Assembly (NCBI RefSeq): GCF_024198215.1
Contig: NZ_JAKCFA010000003.1
Span: 186,001 to 250,000, forward strand
DNA from: Myxococcus qinghaiensis
GTDB taxonomy: Bacteria > Myxococcota > Myxococcia > Myxococcales > Myxococcaceae
Length of the DNA stretch: 64,000 nucleotides
Direction of reading: 5' to 3'
Made by a program: the position numbers and the translations under genes. Of this stretch, positions 15,429 to 24,300 are shown piece after piece; position 1 is the stretch's first letter, and every line of letters begins with the position of its first letter. The notes below the pieces were generated by a model that worked only from the letters and a program-made list of their open reading frames with translations, was not told the origin of the DNA and did not search any database.

Positions 15429-16244
15429 ATGACCTCTTCAAGCATCCTCATCCTGGGCGCCAGCGGTACCACCGGACGACGTGTCACCCGGCTGCTCCAA
15501 GCCCAAGGTCACTCGGTGAGGGCCGCGTCCCGGAGCGGGGACGTGCGCTTCGACTGGACGCAGCCCGGCACCTGGGAACAGGCCGTGGGTCCGGCGACGG
15601 GCATGTACCTCATGGCGCCGCATGAGCAGCCCATCGAGCCCGCCTTCGTGTCCGTGGCCGTGTCCAAGGGCATCCGCCGCATCGTCCTGCTGTCCAGCCA
15701 GGGCATCGAAATCATGGGCGACGAGCGCCTCATGGCCGCCGAGCGGCTGGTGCGCGGCTCGGGCGTGGACTGGACCATCGTCCGGCCGGACTGGTTCAAC
15801 CAGAACTTCGACGAGGGCTTCTTCCAGCCCGCCATCCTCGCAGGCCAGGTCGCCCTCCCCGTCGGAGACACGAAGCAGGCCTTCGTCGACGCCGACGACA
15901 TCGCCGCCGTCGTCGCGGTGGCGCTGACGAAGGACGGCCACGAGGGCCAGAGCTACGACGTGAGCGGACCCCGCGCGCTGGGCTTCGGTGAAGCCGTGGC
16001 CATCATCGGCCGCGCCGCTGGAAGACAGGTGCGCTTCGACGGAGACGCGGACGCCTACAGCGCCTCGCAACAGGCCCTGGGCCGGCCCGCCGACGCCATC
16101 CAGGGAGAGCTCAAGGCCTACGGTGCCCTGCGCCACCGAGGTGACGCCACCCCCACCGACACCGTGCGCGCCGTCACCGGCCACGCCCCCAAGCCCTTCG
16201 AGACCTACGCCACCCAGGCCGCGGCCTCGGGCGCCTGGAAGTGA
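15429..16244 (+). CDS. NmrA-family NAD(P)-binding protein
   Basis: The protein is 271 residues. The N terminus I-L-I-L-G-A-S-G-T-T-G-R carries the GxxGxxG dinucleotide-binding motif of atypical SDRs. The body follows the NmrA/ergot-alkaloid AgnL4-like pattern: L-L-S-S-Q-G after the fourth strand, W-T-I-V-R-P-D-W-F-N-Q-N, and F-V-D-A-D-D-I-A-A-V-V. The catalytic YxxxK of classical SDRs is absent, as is usual in this family, whose members act as redox sensors or quinone/NADPH-dependent reductases. Cytosolic. It is a single gene with no functional partner nearby; the physiological substrate cannot be inferred. Confidence 0.85.
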   Translation: MTSSSILILGASGTTGRRVTRLLQAQGHSVRAASRSGDVRFDWTQPGTWEQAVGPATGMYLMAPHEQPIEPAFVSVAVSKGIRRIVLLSSQGIEIMGDERLMAAERLVRGSGVDWTIVRPDWFNQNFDEGFFQPAILAGQVALPVGDTKQAFVDADDIAAVVAVALTKDGHEGQSYDVSGPRALGFGEAVAIIGRAAGRQVRFDGDADAYSASQQALGRPADAIQGELKAYGALRHRGDATPTDTVRAVTGHAPKPFETYATQAAASGAWK

Positions 16245-16470
16245 GCGGGCCTGCTTGACAATCGCATGAACCAATCGGACGATTCAATCATCTGAGCAAC
16301 ACATCCTGAAGAACCCTGGGGAAGGCACGGGACGCTCCGTGCGCTTCCCGCCGCCGCATGTGTTCTTCGGCGCCCTGTCATCCTCGCGTCTGTGATTTCG
16401 GGGTCGCGATGACAGAATCAAAAGGGACCGGTGTTCAAGCCTCCAATTCCTGAACAGGAGGCAGCACACC

Positions 16471-17817
16471 ATGGGTTTCAATTTGAATCGCCGTTCCCTG
16501 CTCCATGCGGGCCTGGGGCTCACCGGGGGGCTCGCGCTCCTGCGCGGCTCCTCTTCGCTCGCGGCGCCAGCAGCTCCCGGCCTGACGCCGTCCCCTGGCG
16601 CTCAAGAGCCCTCGCGGCCCTGGTATGAGCTGGGATTGCTGTCGGACCCCATCATGGAGAACCAGCTCCTGCACTTCCTGGCCGCGACGTACAGCGCCCA
16701 GGCGGATATCGGAGAGGTGCTGGATACCGCCAGCCGCATCCACCCCGAGGACGAGTGGAGCTGGCCCACCGAGTGGGTCAGCACGGCGGACCGCCTCCGG
16801 GCCATGGGGGACGCAAGCCTCGCCCGCCGTCACTCCCGCAGCGCGGGCAACGCCTACCTGCGCGCGGCCAACTACTACCGCGCCGCGCTCATCCACCACC
16901 CGGAGCCGGGCCACCCCAGCGTGCTGGCCACGGGGCGCAAGGCCGTGGACACCTACGACAAGGCCCTGACGCTGCTCAAGATTCCGGCGACGCCCGTGCG
17001 GATTCCCTACGAGAACACCACCCTGCCCGGCTACTTCTTCCGCGCGCCGCATACGCGCGGGGACGCGCCGCTGCTCATCTTCCAGCAGGGCCGCGACGCG
17101 TGGCCGGAGGAGTCCAAGTATGTGATTGATGATGCCCTGGAGCGGGGCTACCACTGCCTCATCGTCCACGCGCCGGGCCAGGGCATGGCCGTCCGGGCGC
17201 AACACCTGACGTTCCGGCCCGACTGGGAGAAGGTCATCACGCCCGTGGTCAACTTCGCCGTGCGCATCTCCGGCGTGGACTCGAGGAGGCTCGCGCTGCT
17301 GGGGTGGAGCATGGGCGGGGCGCTGGTGCCGCGCGCGGCGGCCTTCGAGCGGCGCCTGAAGATTCTCATCCCCAACCCGGGCGTCCTCGACTGGGGCAAG
17401 TCGCAGTTCGACAACTTCAACGGCTACTTCCCCGACATCATGAAGCTGCTGGACACGGACCCGGCGGCATTCGACGCGGCTCTCTACGAGCTCATGTCCC
17501 AGGTGTTCCTGTACCGCTGGTACATGCGCGACGCCATGTCCAAGCACGGCGCCAGCTCACCGTCGGACCTGCTCTTCAAGCTGCGGGAGTTCACCAATGA
17601 GCCCGTCGTCCACCGCATCCGCTGCCGCACGCTCGTCATGGACGGCACCGCGGAGGCGTACTCGGGAGGCCAGGCGAAACAGCTCTACGACGCGCTGACG
17701 TGCCCCAAGGACTACCTGCTTTTCACGGAGGAGGACACTGGACTCCTGCACTGCCAGGAGGGCGCTCAGGCCGTCGCCAATCACCGCATGTTCGACTGGC
17801 TCGACGAGTACCTCTAA
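16471..17817 (+). CDS. Tat-exported alpha/beta-hydrolase (FrsA/DUF1100-like fold)
   Basis: The 448-residue protein has a twin-arginine signal (N-R-R-S-L-L-H-A-G-L-G-L) ending near A-A-P. A helical cap of about 150 residues precedes the hydrolase core, as in FrsA or 2,6-dihydropseudooxynicotine hydrolase relatives. The nucleophile elbow is G-W-S-M-G-G with Ser280; the acid is probably in V-M-D-G-T-A-E and the His in L-L-H-C-Q-E-G near the C terminus. AGGAGG sits before the ATG. The enzyme probably hydrolyses an ester, amide or C-C bond in the periplasm; the substrate is unknown. It converges with a minus-strand barrel gene across a hairpin. Confidence 0.85.
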   Translation: MGFNLNRRSLLHAGLGLTGGLALLRGSSSLAAPAAPGLTPSPGAQEPSRPWYELGLLSDPIMENQLLHFLAATYSAQADIGEVLDTASRIHPEDEWSWPTEWVSTADRLRAMGDASLARRHSRSAGNAYLRAANYYRAALIHHPEPGHPSVLATGRKAVDTYDKALTLLKIPATPVRIPYENTTLPGYFFRAPHTRGDAPLLIFQQGRDAWPEESKYVIDDALERGYHCLIVHAPGQGMAVRAQHLTFRPDWEKVITPVVNFAVRISGVDSRRLALLGWSMGGALVPRAAAFERRLKILIPNPGVLDWGKSQFDNFNGYFPDIMKLLDTDPAAFDAALYELMSQVFLYRWYMRDAMSKHGASSPSDLLFKLREFTNEPVVHRIRCRTLVMDGTAEAYSGGQAKQLYDALTCPKDYLLFTEEDTGLLHCQEGAQAVANHRMFDWLDEYL

Positions 17818-17840
17818 AGGCCTCGTTCCATACAGCGCAA

Positions 17841-17868
17841 CGTCGGGCCGGTGAGTCCCGGCCCGACG
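17841..17868. terminator. Bidirectional terminator between convergent genes
   Basis: The perfect 11-bp arms CGTCGGGCCGG/CCGGCCCGACG surround a 6-nt loop, between the Tat hydrolase gene and the minus-strand barrel gene. Confidence 0.75.
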
Positions 17869-17883
17869 TCTCACACCTGACGA

Positions 17884-18690
17884 CTAGAAGCGGTACTGCG
17901 CGCGGACACCGCCGTAGATGAAGCCGTGGATCTTCTTCGTCTCGAAGTCCTCGGACTCCTCGAGCTCCTCGCCGCCGGGGATCTCCTCGCTCGACTCGAG
18001 GGACACCGTGGCGGTGGAGTACTGGCCCGCGGTGACGGTCGCGAACGGACCCACCGAGAACTTCGGGGAGATGCGGTAGTCGAGGCCCACCTGGGCGGCG
18101 ATGAACTCGAAGCCCTTCACGGAGGCCTTGGCGGTGATGGACTCGCCGTCCTGCTCGCCCTTGACGGACGTGTTGAGGAACTCATAGCCGACACCCACGC
18201 TCACCCAGGGGTCGATCTTCGGCGTGACGTTGAAGTGGTAGGCCAGGTTGACGCCCAGGCGGAGCTGGCTCGCGCTGCACGTCACGCTGACGCCGCCCTG
18301 GTCCTCGCAATCGGACTCGTCGGTATTGAGGCTCGCGATGCCGTACTGGAAGGTCGCGCCCAGGTACACGTTGGGGTTGAAGAAGTAACCGGCCTCCAAC
18401 TGAATCGGGATGACGCCGGTGACCAGGTCGCTCACCTTGCCGGTCTCCTCCGCGTCCTCGGTAGTCGAGCCCAGCTCGCCGTACGGCGCGCCGTAGCCCA
18501 GGCTCAGGCCCAGCGCGAACCCCTTGCCGCCGCCCTTGCCCTCCGAGGTCTCCTCGCTGGCATAGCCTTCATCGGAGTAACCCTCCTGGCCGGTGTCGTC
18601 CTGCAGGCGGTAGGTATCACCGGCCAGCGCGGGAGAGGCGGCAAGGGCAAAGGACAGCGAGCACAGCATCCACTGGGTGCGGCTTTTCAT
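17884..18690 (-). CDS. Small outer-membrane beta-barrel protein
   Basis: The start is taken at the ATG at 18690 because it opens a clear Sec signal (MKSRTQWMLCSLSFALAASP) with an A-L-A cleavage site; longer in-frame starts would bury it. The mature protein of about 245 residues has an acidic, Gly-rich N segment (to about residue 65) and then strands of an eight- to ten-stranded barrel ending in G-V-R-A-Q-Y-R-F, a terminal Phe assembly signal. It resembles OmpA/OmpW-like porins of myxobacteria only in general form. No function can be assigned. Confidence 0.8.
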   Translation of the reverse strand: MKSRTQWMLCSLSFALAASPALAGDTYRLQDDTGQEGYSDEGYASEETSEGKGGGKGFALGLSLGYGAPYGELGSTTEDAEETGKVSDLVTGVIPIQLEAGYFFNPNVYLGATFQYGIASLNTDESDCEDQGGVSVTCSASQLRLGVNLAYHFNVTPKIDPWVSVGVGYEFLNTSVKGEQDGESITAKASVKGFEFIAAQVGLDYRISPKFSVGPFATVTAGQYSTATVSLESSEEIPGGEELEESEDFETKKIHGFIYGGVRAQYRF

Positions 18691-18861
18691 GACGAAGGTC
18701 CTGAAAGAAGAAAGTGAGGAGTTAGGCCCCACACCATCAAGTTGTCGGGCGCCGGTTAAGACGCGCGACCCCGTCATATATTTAAAGTCTCGGTGGGACA
18801 AAAAACGGGGTTCCAGGAGACCCGGGCCCCCACAAGCCAGGGCCCCCCACTGGTTCCGCCC

Positions 18862-19938
18862 TTATGGGACGACGAAGTTCTTCCAGGCGCGCAGGTAATC
18901 GACGAAGCCCGCCGATGCGCCTTCCCGCCGCAGCACCTCCGCGGGGATGGGGGCGCGCTGGATGGCGTCGCCCCGGCGGACGCGCTCGGGCCAGTCGTGG
19001 TTGGCGATGGCGGAGCGGCCCAGGGCCACCGCGTCCGCACCGAGCGCCAGCTGCGCCTCGGCGTCCTCCTTCGTCCAGATGTTTCCCGCCACGACAATCT
19101 TGACTCGCGAGGGCACCGCCGCGCGAAACAGGGTCGTCGCGTGCTCCTGGGGCCGCTTGTGGGTGTTGAGCGCGGAGCGCCAGAGGGACAGGTGGAGGAC
19201 CTCCATGCCCTCCTGGGCGAGCATCCGCGCGACTTCCAGCGTCTCGTCCAGGTCCAGGCCCTTGGCCTGCCCGAAGTCCTCGGGAGACAGCCGCACGGCG
19301 AGGACCAGGCCGGGCGCCGCGCGCCGGACGGCGGCCAGTGTCTCTCGGATGAGCCGCGAGCGATTCTCCAGCGAGCCGCCCCAGCGGTCCTCTCGACGGT
19401 TGTACGTGGTGCTCAGGAACTGCGACAGCAGGTAGCCATGCGCGCCGTGGAGCTCCACGCCGTCGAAGCCCGCCTGGGCGCAGCGGCGCGCCGCGCTCGC
19501 GAACGCGTCAATGGCGCCCTGGATGTCCTCCTCCGTCCCTGCCCTGCACCGGTCCGCCTCTTCGGAGTGCGCGCTCGCGCTCCAGCGCTCCAGGCCGCTC
19601 ACGGCGGGGTCGGCCCGCAGGCCGCCATGGAAGAGCTGCGCGGACAGCAGCGCGCCGCCCTGGTGGATTCGCGCGGCCAGCCTGCGCAGGCCCGGCAGCA
19701 TCGCGTCGTCGTGCACCCCCAGCTCGCCCGGCCAGGCCTTGCCGTCCTGCTCCACGTGCGCCGCGCAGGTCTCCACCAGCCCGAAGCCCCCGTCCGCGCG
19801 CCGTGCCAGGAAGTGGAGTTCATCATCGGACAGAGTGCCGTCCGCATGGCTCTGCTGGTTCGTGAGCGGCGCGAGCCAGATGCGGTTGCGCGCGACGACG
19901 TTCTCACGGAGCGCCAGGGGGTCGAAGAGTCCTGCCAT
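18862..19938 (-). CDS. NADH:flavin oxidoreductase, Old Yellow Enzyme family
   Basis: From the ATG at 19938 (GGAGA upstream) the protein is 358 residues, the normal OYE length. It shows the family signature H-G-A-H-G-Y-L-L-S-Q-F-L-S followed by N-R-R-E-D-R-W-G-G-S-L-E-N-R, and the FMN-phosphate strand end V-V-A-G-N. It should be an FMN-dependent ene-reductase acting on activated alkenes with NAD(P)H, in the cytosol. It lies on the same strand, 298 bp downstream of the fatty-acid desaturase, so it may or may not belong to the lipid synthase locus; an enoate reduction of its product is conceivable but unproven. The frame open further upstream lacks family similarity. Confidence 0.9.
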   Translation of the reverse strand: MAGLFDPLALRENVVARNRIWLAPLTNQQSHADGTLSDDELHFLARRADGGFGLVETCAAHVEQDGKAWPGELGVHDDAMLPGLRRLAARIHQGGALLSAQLFHGGLRADPAVSGLERWSASAHSEEADRCRAGTEEDIQGAIDAFASAARRCAQAGFDGVELHGAHGYLLSQFLSTTYNRREDRWGGSLENRSRLIRETLAAVRRAAPGLVLAVRLSPEDFGQAKGLDLDETLEVARMLAQEGMEVLHLSLWRSALNTHKRPQEHATTLFRAAVPSRVKIVVAGNIWTKEDAEAQLALGADAVALGRSAIANHDWPERVRRGDAIQRAPIPAEVLRREGASAGFVDYLRAWKNFVVP

Positions 19939-20235
19939 GTGCGTGCATCTCCCGCGAAGGGGCCAGAGGAGGCTGGGCGCTCTGATGCCAGGAACGAGGG
20001 GCCGTCGCACCCCCGTCAGGCGATTTTTCACAGGCCCGGTGGACGGGAGACAGATCCGGCGGGCGTCCACTCCTTCCGCATGGGTCCGGCGAGCGCATCC
20101 ATGGACAGATTGCGGGAGAAGGGCAGCCCCGAGTCCAGGCCCGTCAACGCCCCTCACTCCCGGACTGGGAAGCAGCCCGGCGCGGACGCGAAGGACGCCT
20201 CGGAGCAGCGCATCGGCGCCGAGGCGTCCCCGCTC

Positions 20236-21330
20236 TCACGACATCGCCTGCCCCGGAGCGTCCAGTCGCCTGCGCAGCTCCTCCGTGCTCACCGAGGGAG
20301 TGCCGTCCCTGCCCACCAGGACGGAGCCGTCCGTGGGCGAGTACAGCGCCGGGCGCGAGTACAGCGCGCGCAGGGCGCGGACATGGGGGAAGACGGCGGA
20401 GGCCTCCGGCTTGAGATCCCGCAGCCGTTGCCGCAAGAGCGGCCCGAAGCGATGGCTCATGGACGGGAAGATGTGGTGCTCCTGGTGATAGCTGAAGTTG
20501 AAGTGGGCCCAGTTCATCAGCGGATGTGTCTCCACGCTGGCGGTGCTCACGAAGGGATTGTCATTGTCCTCGGACGCCGGCCGGAGCCAGTGGTTGGTCG
20601 CGATGTAGATCATCAGCGTGAAGTTGCCGACGAGGTGGGGAATGACGAGCGCGAAGAGCGCGCCGCGCGGTCCCATGGCGAAGCCCAGCGCGAGCCAGCC
20701 CGCGGCCAACAGCACCGTGAGGACGCGCTCCTTCACCAGGTTCATGCGCACGTGCCGCAGCTGGGGCTGGCGGATGTGGTGCCACAGGAACGCCTGACCC
20801 TGCGCGGTGAAGAACAGGAAGAAGCTGATGTAGCTGACCCAGGTGCCCGAGCCCGGCGAAATCGCGTGGAACAGGCGCGCGAACCACTGGGTGCTCAGGT
20901 CCTGCTGACGCGGGAGGATGTCCGGGTCCCGCTCGTGGACATTCGCCGCGCTGTGGTGCGCCTGGACATGCCAGGCCCGCCAGGTGCCCGGCGTGACGAG
21001 GAACAGGCCGAAGCCCGCCCACCCGAGCACCTCCTCCCAGCGCCGGCTGCGGAAGACCGAGTGGTGCAGCGCTTCATGTGCGGCCAGCCCCACGCTGGTG
21101 ACCGTCTGCCCGAGCAGGAGCGACAGCGGCAGGCAGAGCCACCAGGGCAGGTCGCCCCAGCCCAGCAGCACCATCAACCCCAGGTTCACTGGCACCAGCG
21201 CCAGCGCGGCGACCCCTCGTTGGGGCTGTGGCTCGAAGGCTTCAGGAGGCATCACCCGACGCAGCTCCGCGCGGAGCGACTTCGGGTCATCAATGGACAG
21301 GGACTCCGTCGACAGTGCGGTGGAAGGCAT
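20236..21330 (-). CDS. Membrane fatty-acid desaturase of the lipid synthase locus
   Basis: This 364-residue integral membrane protein has the three histidine boxes of the FADS-like superfamily: HEALHH (85-90), HVQAHH (121-126) and HQEHH (282-286), plus a lone T-N-H at 246-247. Hydrophobic segments lie around 39-58, 62-82, 163-182 and 203-245. It should hold a di-iron centre and insert a double bond (or hydroxyl) into an acyl chain with O2 and an electron donor. The ATG at 21330 is preferred over an upstream frame without similarity. It begins 26 bp after the 2155-residue synthase gene, so it is probably the third gene of that operon, modifying its product or host lipids before or after transfer (inference). 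Confidence 0.9.
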   Translation of the reverse strand: MPSTALSTESLSIDDPKSLRAELRRVMPPEAFEPQPQRGVAALALVPVNLGLMVLLGWGDLPWWLCLPLSLLLGQTVTSVGLAAHEALHHSVFRSRRWEEVLGWAGFGLFLVTPGTWRAWHVQAHHSAANVHERDPDILPRQQDLSTQWFARLFHAISPGSGTWVSYISFFLFFTAQGQAFLWHHIRQPQLRHVRMNLVKERVLTVLLAAGWLALGFAMGPRGALFALVIPHLVGNFTLMIYIATNHWLRPASEDNDNPFVSTASVETHPLMNWAHFNFSYHQEHHIFPSMSHRFGPLLRQRLRDLKPEASAVFPHVRALRALYSRPALYSPTDGSVLVGRDGTPSVSTEELRRRLDAPGQAMS

Positions 21331-21356
21331 GGTGTTCACTCCGATGGAGAAAAGGT

Positions 21357-24300
21357 TCAAGCCATGGGCCGCGCGAGGCCGCCCTCGAGCAGCATTCGCA
21401 GTCGGCCCGCCTCGTCGACCGCCGCGACAGCGCCGCACTGGACGACGTCACCCTCCTGTCTGGGGCTCAGCGCCTTCAATGACAGCCTCACCGGTGCATC
21501 CGTCCTGCCCACCAGGCCCCGGTCGAAGGTGGCTCGCCCCATCTGCACAGGCGCGAAGACGACGCTCGACACCCCCTCCACATGCATCGCGCTCAGCCGC
21601 ATCGCCGCATCCAGGACGAGGGCGGGCACGCTGCCCCCCGCCTCTTCTCGCCGCGCGGGCAGCCCCATGCTCGCGAAGCGCGCCGAGCGCTCCAGGCGGA
21701 TGTCCTCCAGGCAGTCGAACATCTTGCGCAGCTCGATGGGCCCTCCCAGGGCGCAGTGCGGGTCCTCCGCGGACAGGCCGCGTCCCGAGGACGTCGTCGC
21801 ATCGAGCCCCGGCATGCTCCGGGGTGGCTGGGCCGACAACGTGAAGCGGGCCTCCGCGAAGACGAGGTCTCTTTCGAGCACCACGCCGGAGGCATGGACG
21901 ATGTCGCCCAGCAGCTTCACCCTCACGCAGTGCCGGCCGGGCTCGTCGATGAGCTGGGTGCACTCGGCCCTCAAGGCCTGACGCCCGCCAGTCTTCACCC
22001 GGATGAAGCGCGAGAACTTCACGTCCTCCATGGTGACGGTGCGCAGCTCCGGTCGCCCGTCTCCCACCGCGGCGCGCAGCATCAAGTCCAGCGCCCAGGC
22101 CCCGGGCAGCGTGGGCGTGCCTCGGATGAGGTGGTCCTCCAGGCACGGCACGCTCGCGGCATCGACCACGAGGTCCCTCAGCACGGCGGACGGCTTCGAC
22201 GGTGGCGGGGACTCCGCGGGAAGCAGCTCCAGGCCGTAGTAGGAACGCTCGCTCTCGGTGAGCTGGACGTGGATGGACTCGCGCGAGGGACCCTCGAGGA
22301 GTTGCAGGAACAGCGCCTCGCCCTCCTCCGCTCGAATCCCTCGCAGCTTCCGGGTGGCGCCGAGCACGCGGTACTCGGAGCCTCGCGTCATTCCGATTCC
22401 ATCCCAGGCCAGCCAGCCCACGCTGCACCAGGGCGTCCCTGGCTGGGCGTCACTGACCCAGGCGCACAGGCGGTCCAGTGCCTCATTCGCCGCGCCGTAG
22501 TCCGCCTGCCCGTCGTTGCCGATGAAGCTGAACGCGGACGTGAGGACGTGGAAGGGCACGGGCCGCTCGAAGCGGCTCGCGCAGGCGGCGTGCAGGTTGC
22601 GCAGCCCGAGCAGCTTCGTGTCCAGGTTCGTGCGCAGCTCCGCGAGTCGCCGACGGTTGAGCTTCTTGGACGTCTGCGTGCCCGCTCCATGGACCACCAG
22701 GTCCAGGCGTCGGTGCTCCCGGGTGAGTTCGTCCATCACCCGCGCCACGTCGCCCGGGCTGGTGACGTCCGCGACGCGGTAGACCATGCGGCCTGGAAGC
22801 CTGGCGAGGCCCACCAGCGTGGACCGCAGCTCCCGGACCGCGAGGTACCGCTCGAAGCGCGCGCGCAGCTCGGGCATCCGCGTGCCCGGCTTCGCCGCCA
22901 GCTCCGACGCGTAGAACTCCCGCTCCAGTCCGGGGAGCTGCTCCTCGGAGGCGTGGAGCACCCGCTCGGGCGCGGCTTCCGGGTCGCTGCGCCCCAGGAG
23001 CACCACCGTGCAGCCGTACCGCTTCAGGAGCGCGCCGGCGAGCACCGCCGTGACACCTCGTCCGCCGCCTGTCAGCAGCACCACGGAGCTGGAGTCGAGC
23101 GTGGACGCACCCGACGCCGGAGTGGCGGAGGGGCGAAGTCGACGCACGCACCGCGTCTCTCCATCGAAGCAGACCTCGACCGAGCAAGCGTCCTCCTCTT
23201 GCGAGCTCAGCTCGGCCAGGGCCTGCTCCAAGGCCTCCGACAAGCCGCGCTTTGAGGTCGCGATGGCGCGAACGTTTCGCGCCGGGACTTCGCGAGCAAT
23301 CGACTTGAGCATGCCGGCGAACAGACCGGTCATCGGGTGCAGGACGCGCCGCGGGCCCACGCCGCCCACGCACAGGCTCGCCAGCGTGACTTCGCCGGCG
23401 AGGAGCTGCTCATAGGAACGGCGGGCGGCGAGGAAGAGCAGCTCCAGCGCCTCGTGGCGCAGCGCCGTGTCGGAGACCACCTCCGCCTCGCGTGCGTCAG
23501 GTTCGGTTCGACCGACGGCGAGGATGAGCTGGGGCGAGAAGCCCAGCGCCTCCAGCGCCGCCTCGGCGGTCTCCTCGCGGGTCAGGTCGATGCCGCGAAC
23601 CTGTCCCGTGGACTTCGCCTCGCCGGCGAAGAGCACGAGGAAGTCAGGCCCGAACAGTCGGCGTGCCTGGGGCTCCAGCTCATGGGCCAGCGCTTCATCC
23701 CCCGCGATGACGAGGACGCGCCGCCCCTCGCGCCGCACGGGCCGCGACGAGCGCGCCGGTTGCTCCACGAGCACCGGCGAGTAGTAGCCAATGGGCGCGG
23801 CGTGGTCGAAGCCACTGGATGAATCCTCGGCGGCGACCTGCTCGGTCGTCGACTTCACGGCCTGCGTGGACGACGGAGAAGGGAGCTGAGGCTCCAATCG
23901 CGAGTGACTCGCTGCTTCCTGACGTGCGTGCCCTTCCGGCAGAAGCTGAAGCTCCAGGCGGGAGCCGCTGGCGGCATCCGGATGGAACCGCAGCGTGGCG
24001 GGACGTCCTTCAGCGGCGGCCCGCACCGCGAGCAGGACCTCCAGGCTCTCTTGCGCCGAATGAGGAGGCAGCACGTGGCTGGCTCCAGCTCGCGAGTCCC
24101 TGGCCTCCGACATCTGGAGGCGGCACAGCACCTTCAGGTCCCGCCGCGCGGCCTTCTCGGCCGTGGTGACAGCCAGGAGCATCAGCCCCTCTTCCGGCTG
24201 CGACCCACTCGCGACGGCCCCCGGTCGGAGCACGTGCGCGCCGCCCACGAGCACCAGCTCGAACCCCGTCTCCAGGACCCCTCGCGCGGCCTTCAGCGCG

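Noticed and set aside
18793..21981. Plus-strand frame of 1062 residues opposite the OYE, desaturase and synthase genes
   Set aside because: It runs antisense to three clearly identified genes and has no domain similarity.
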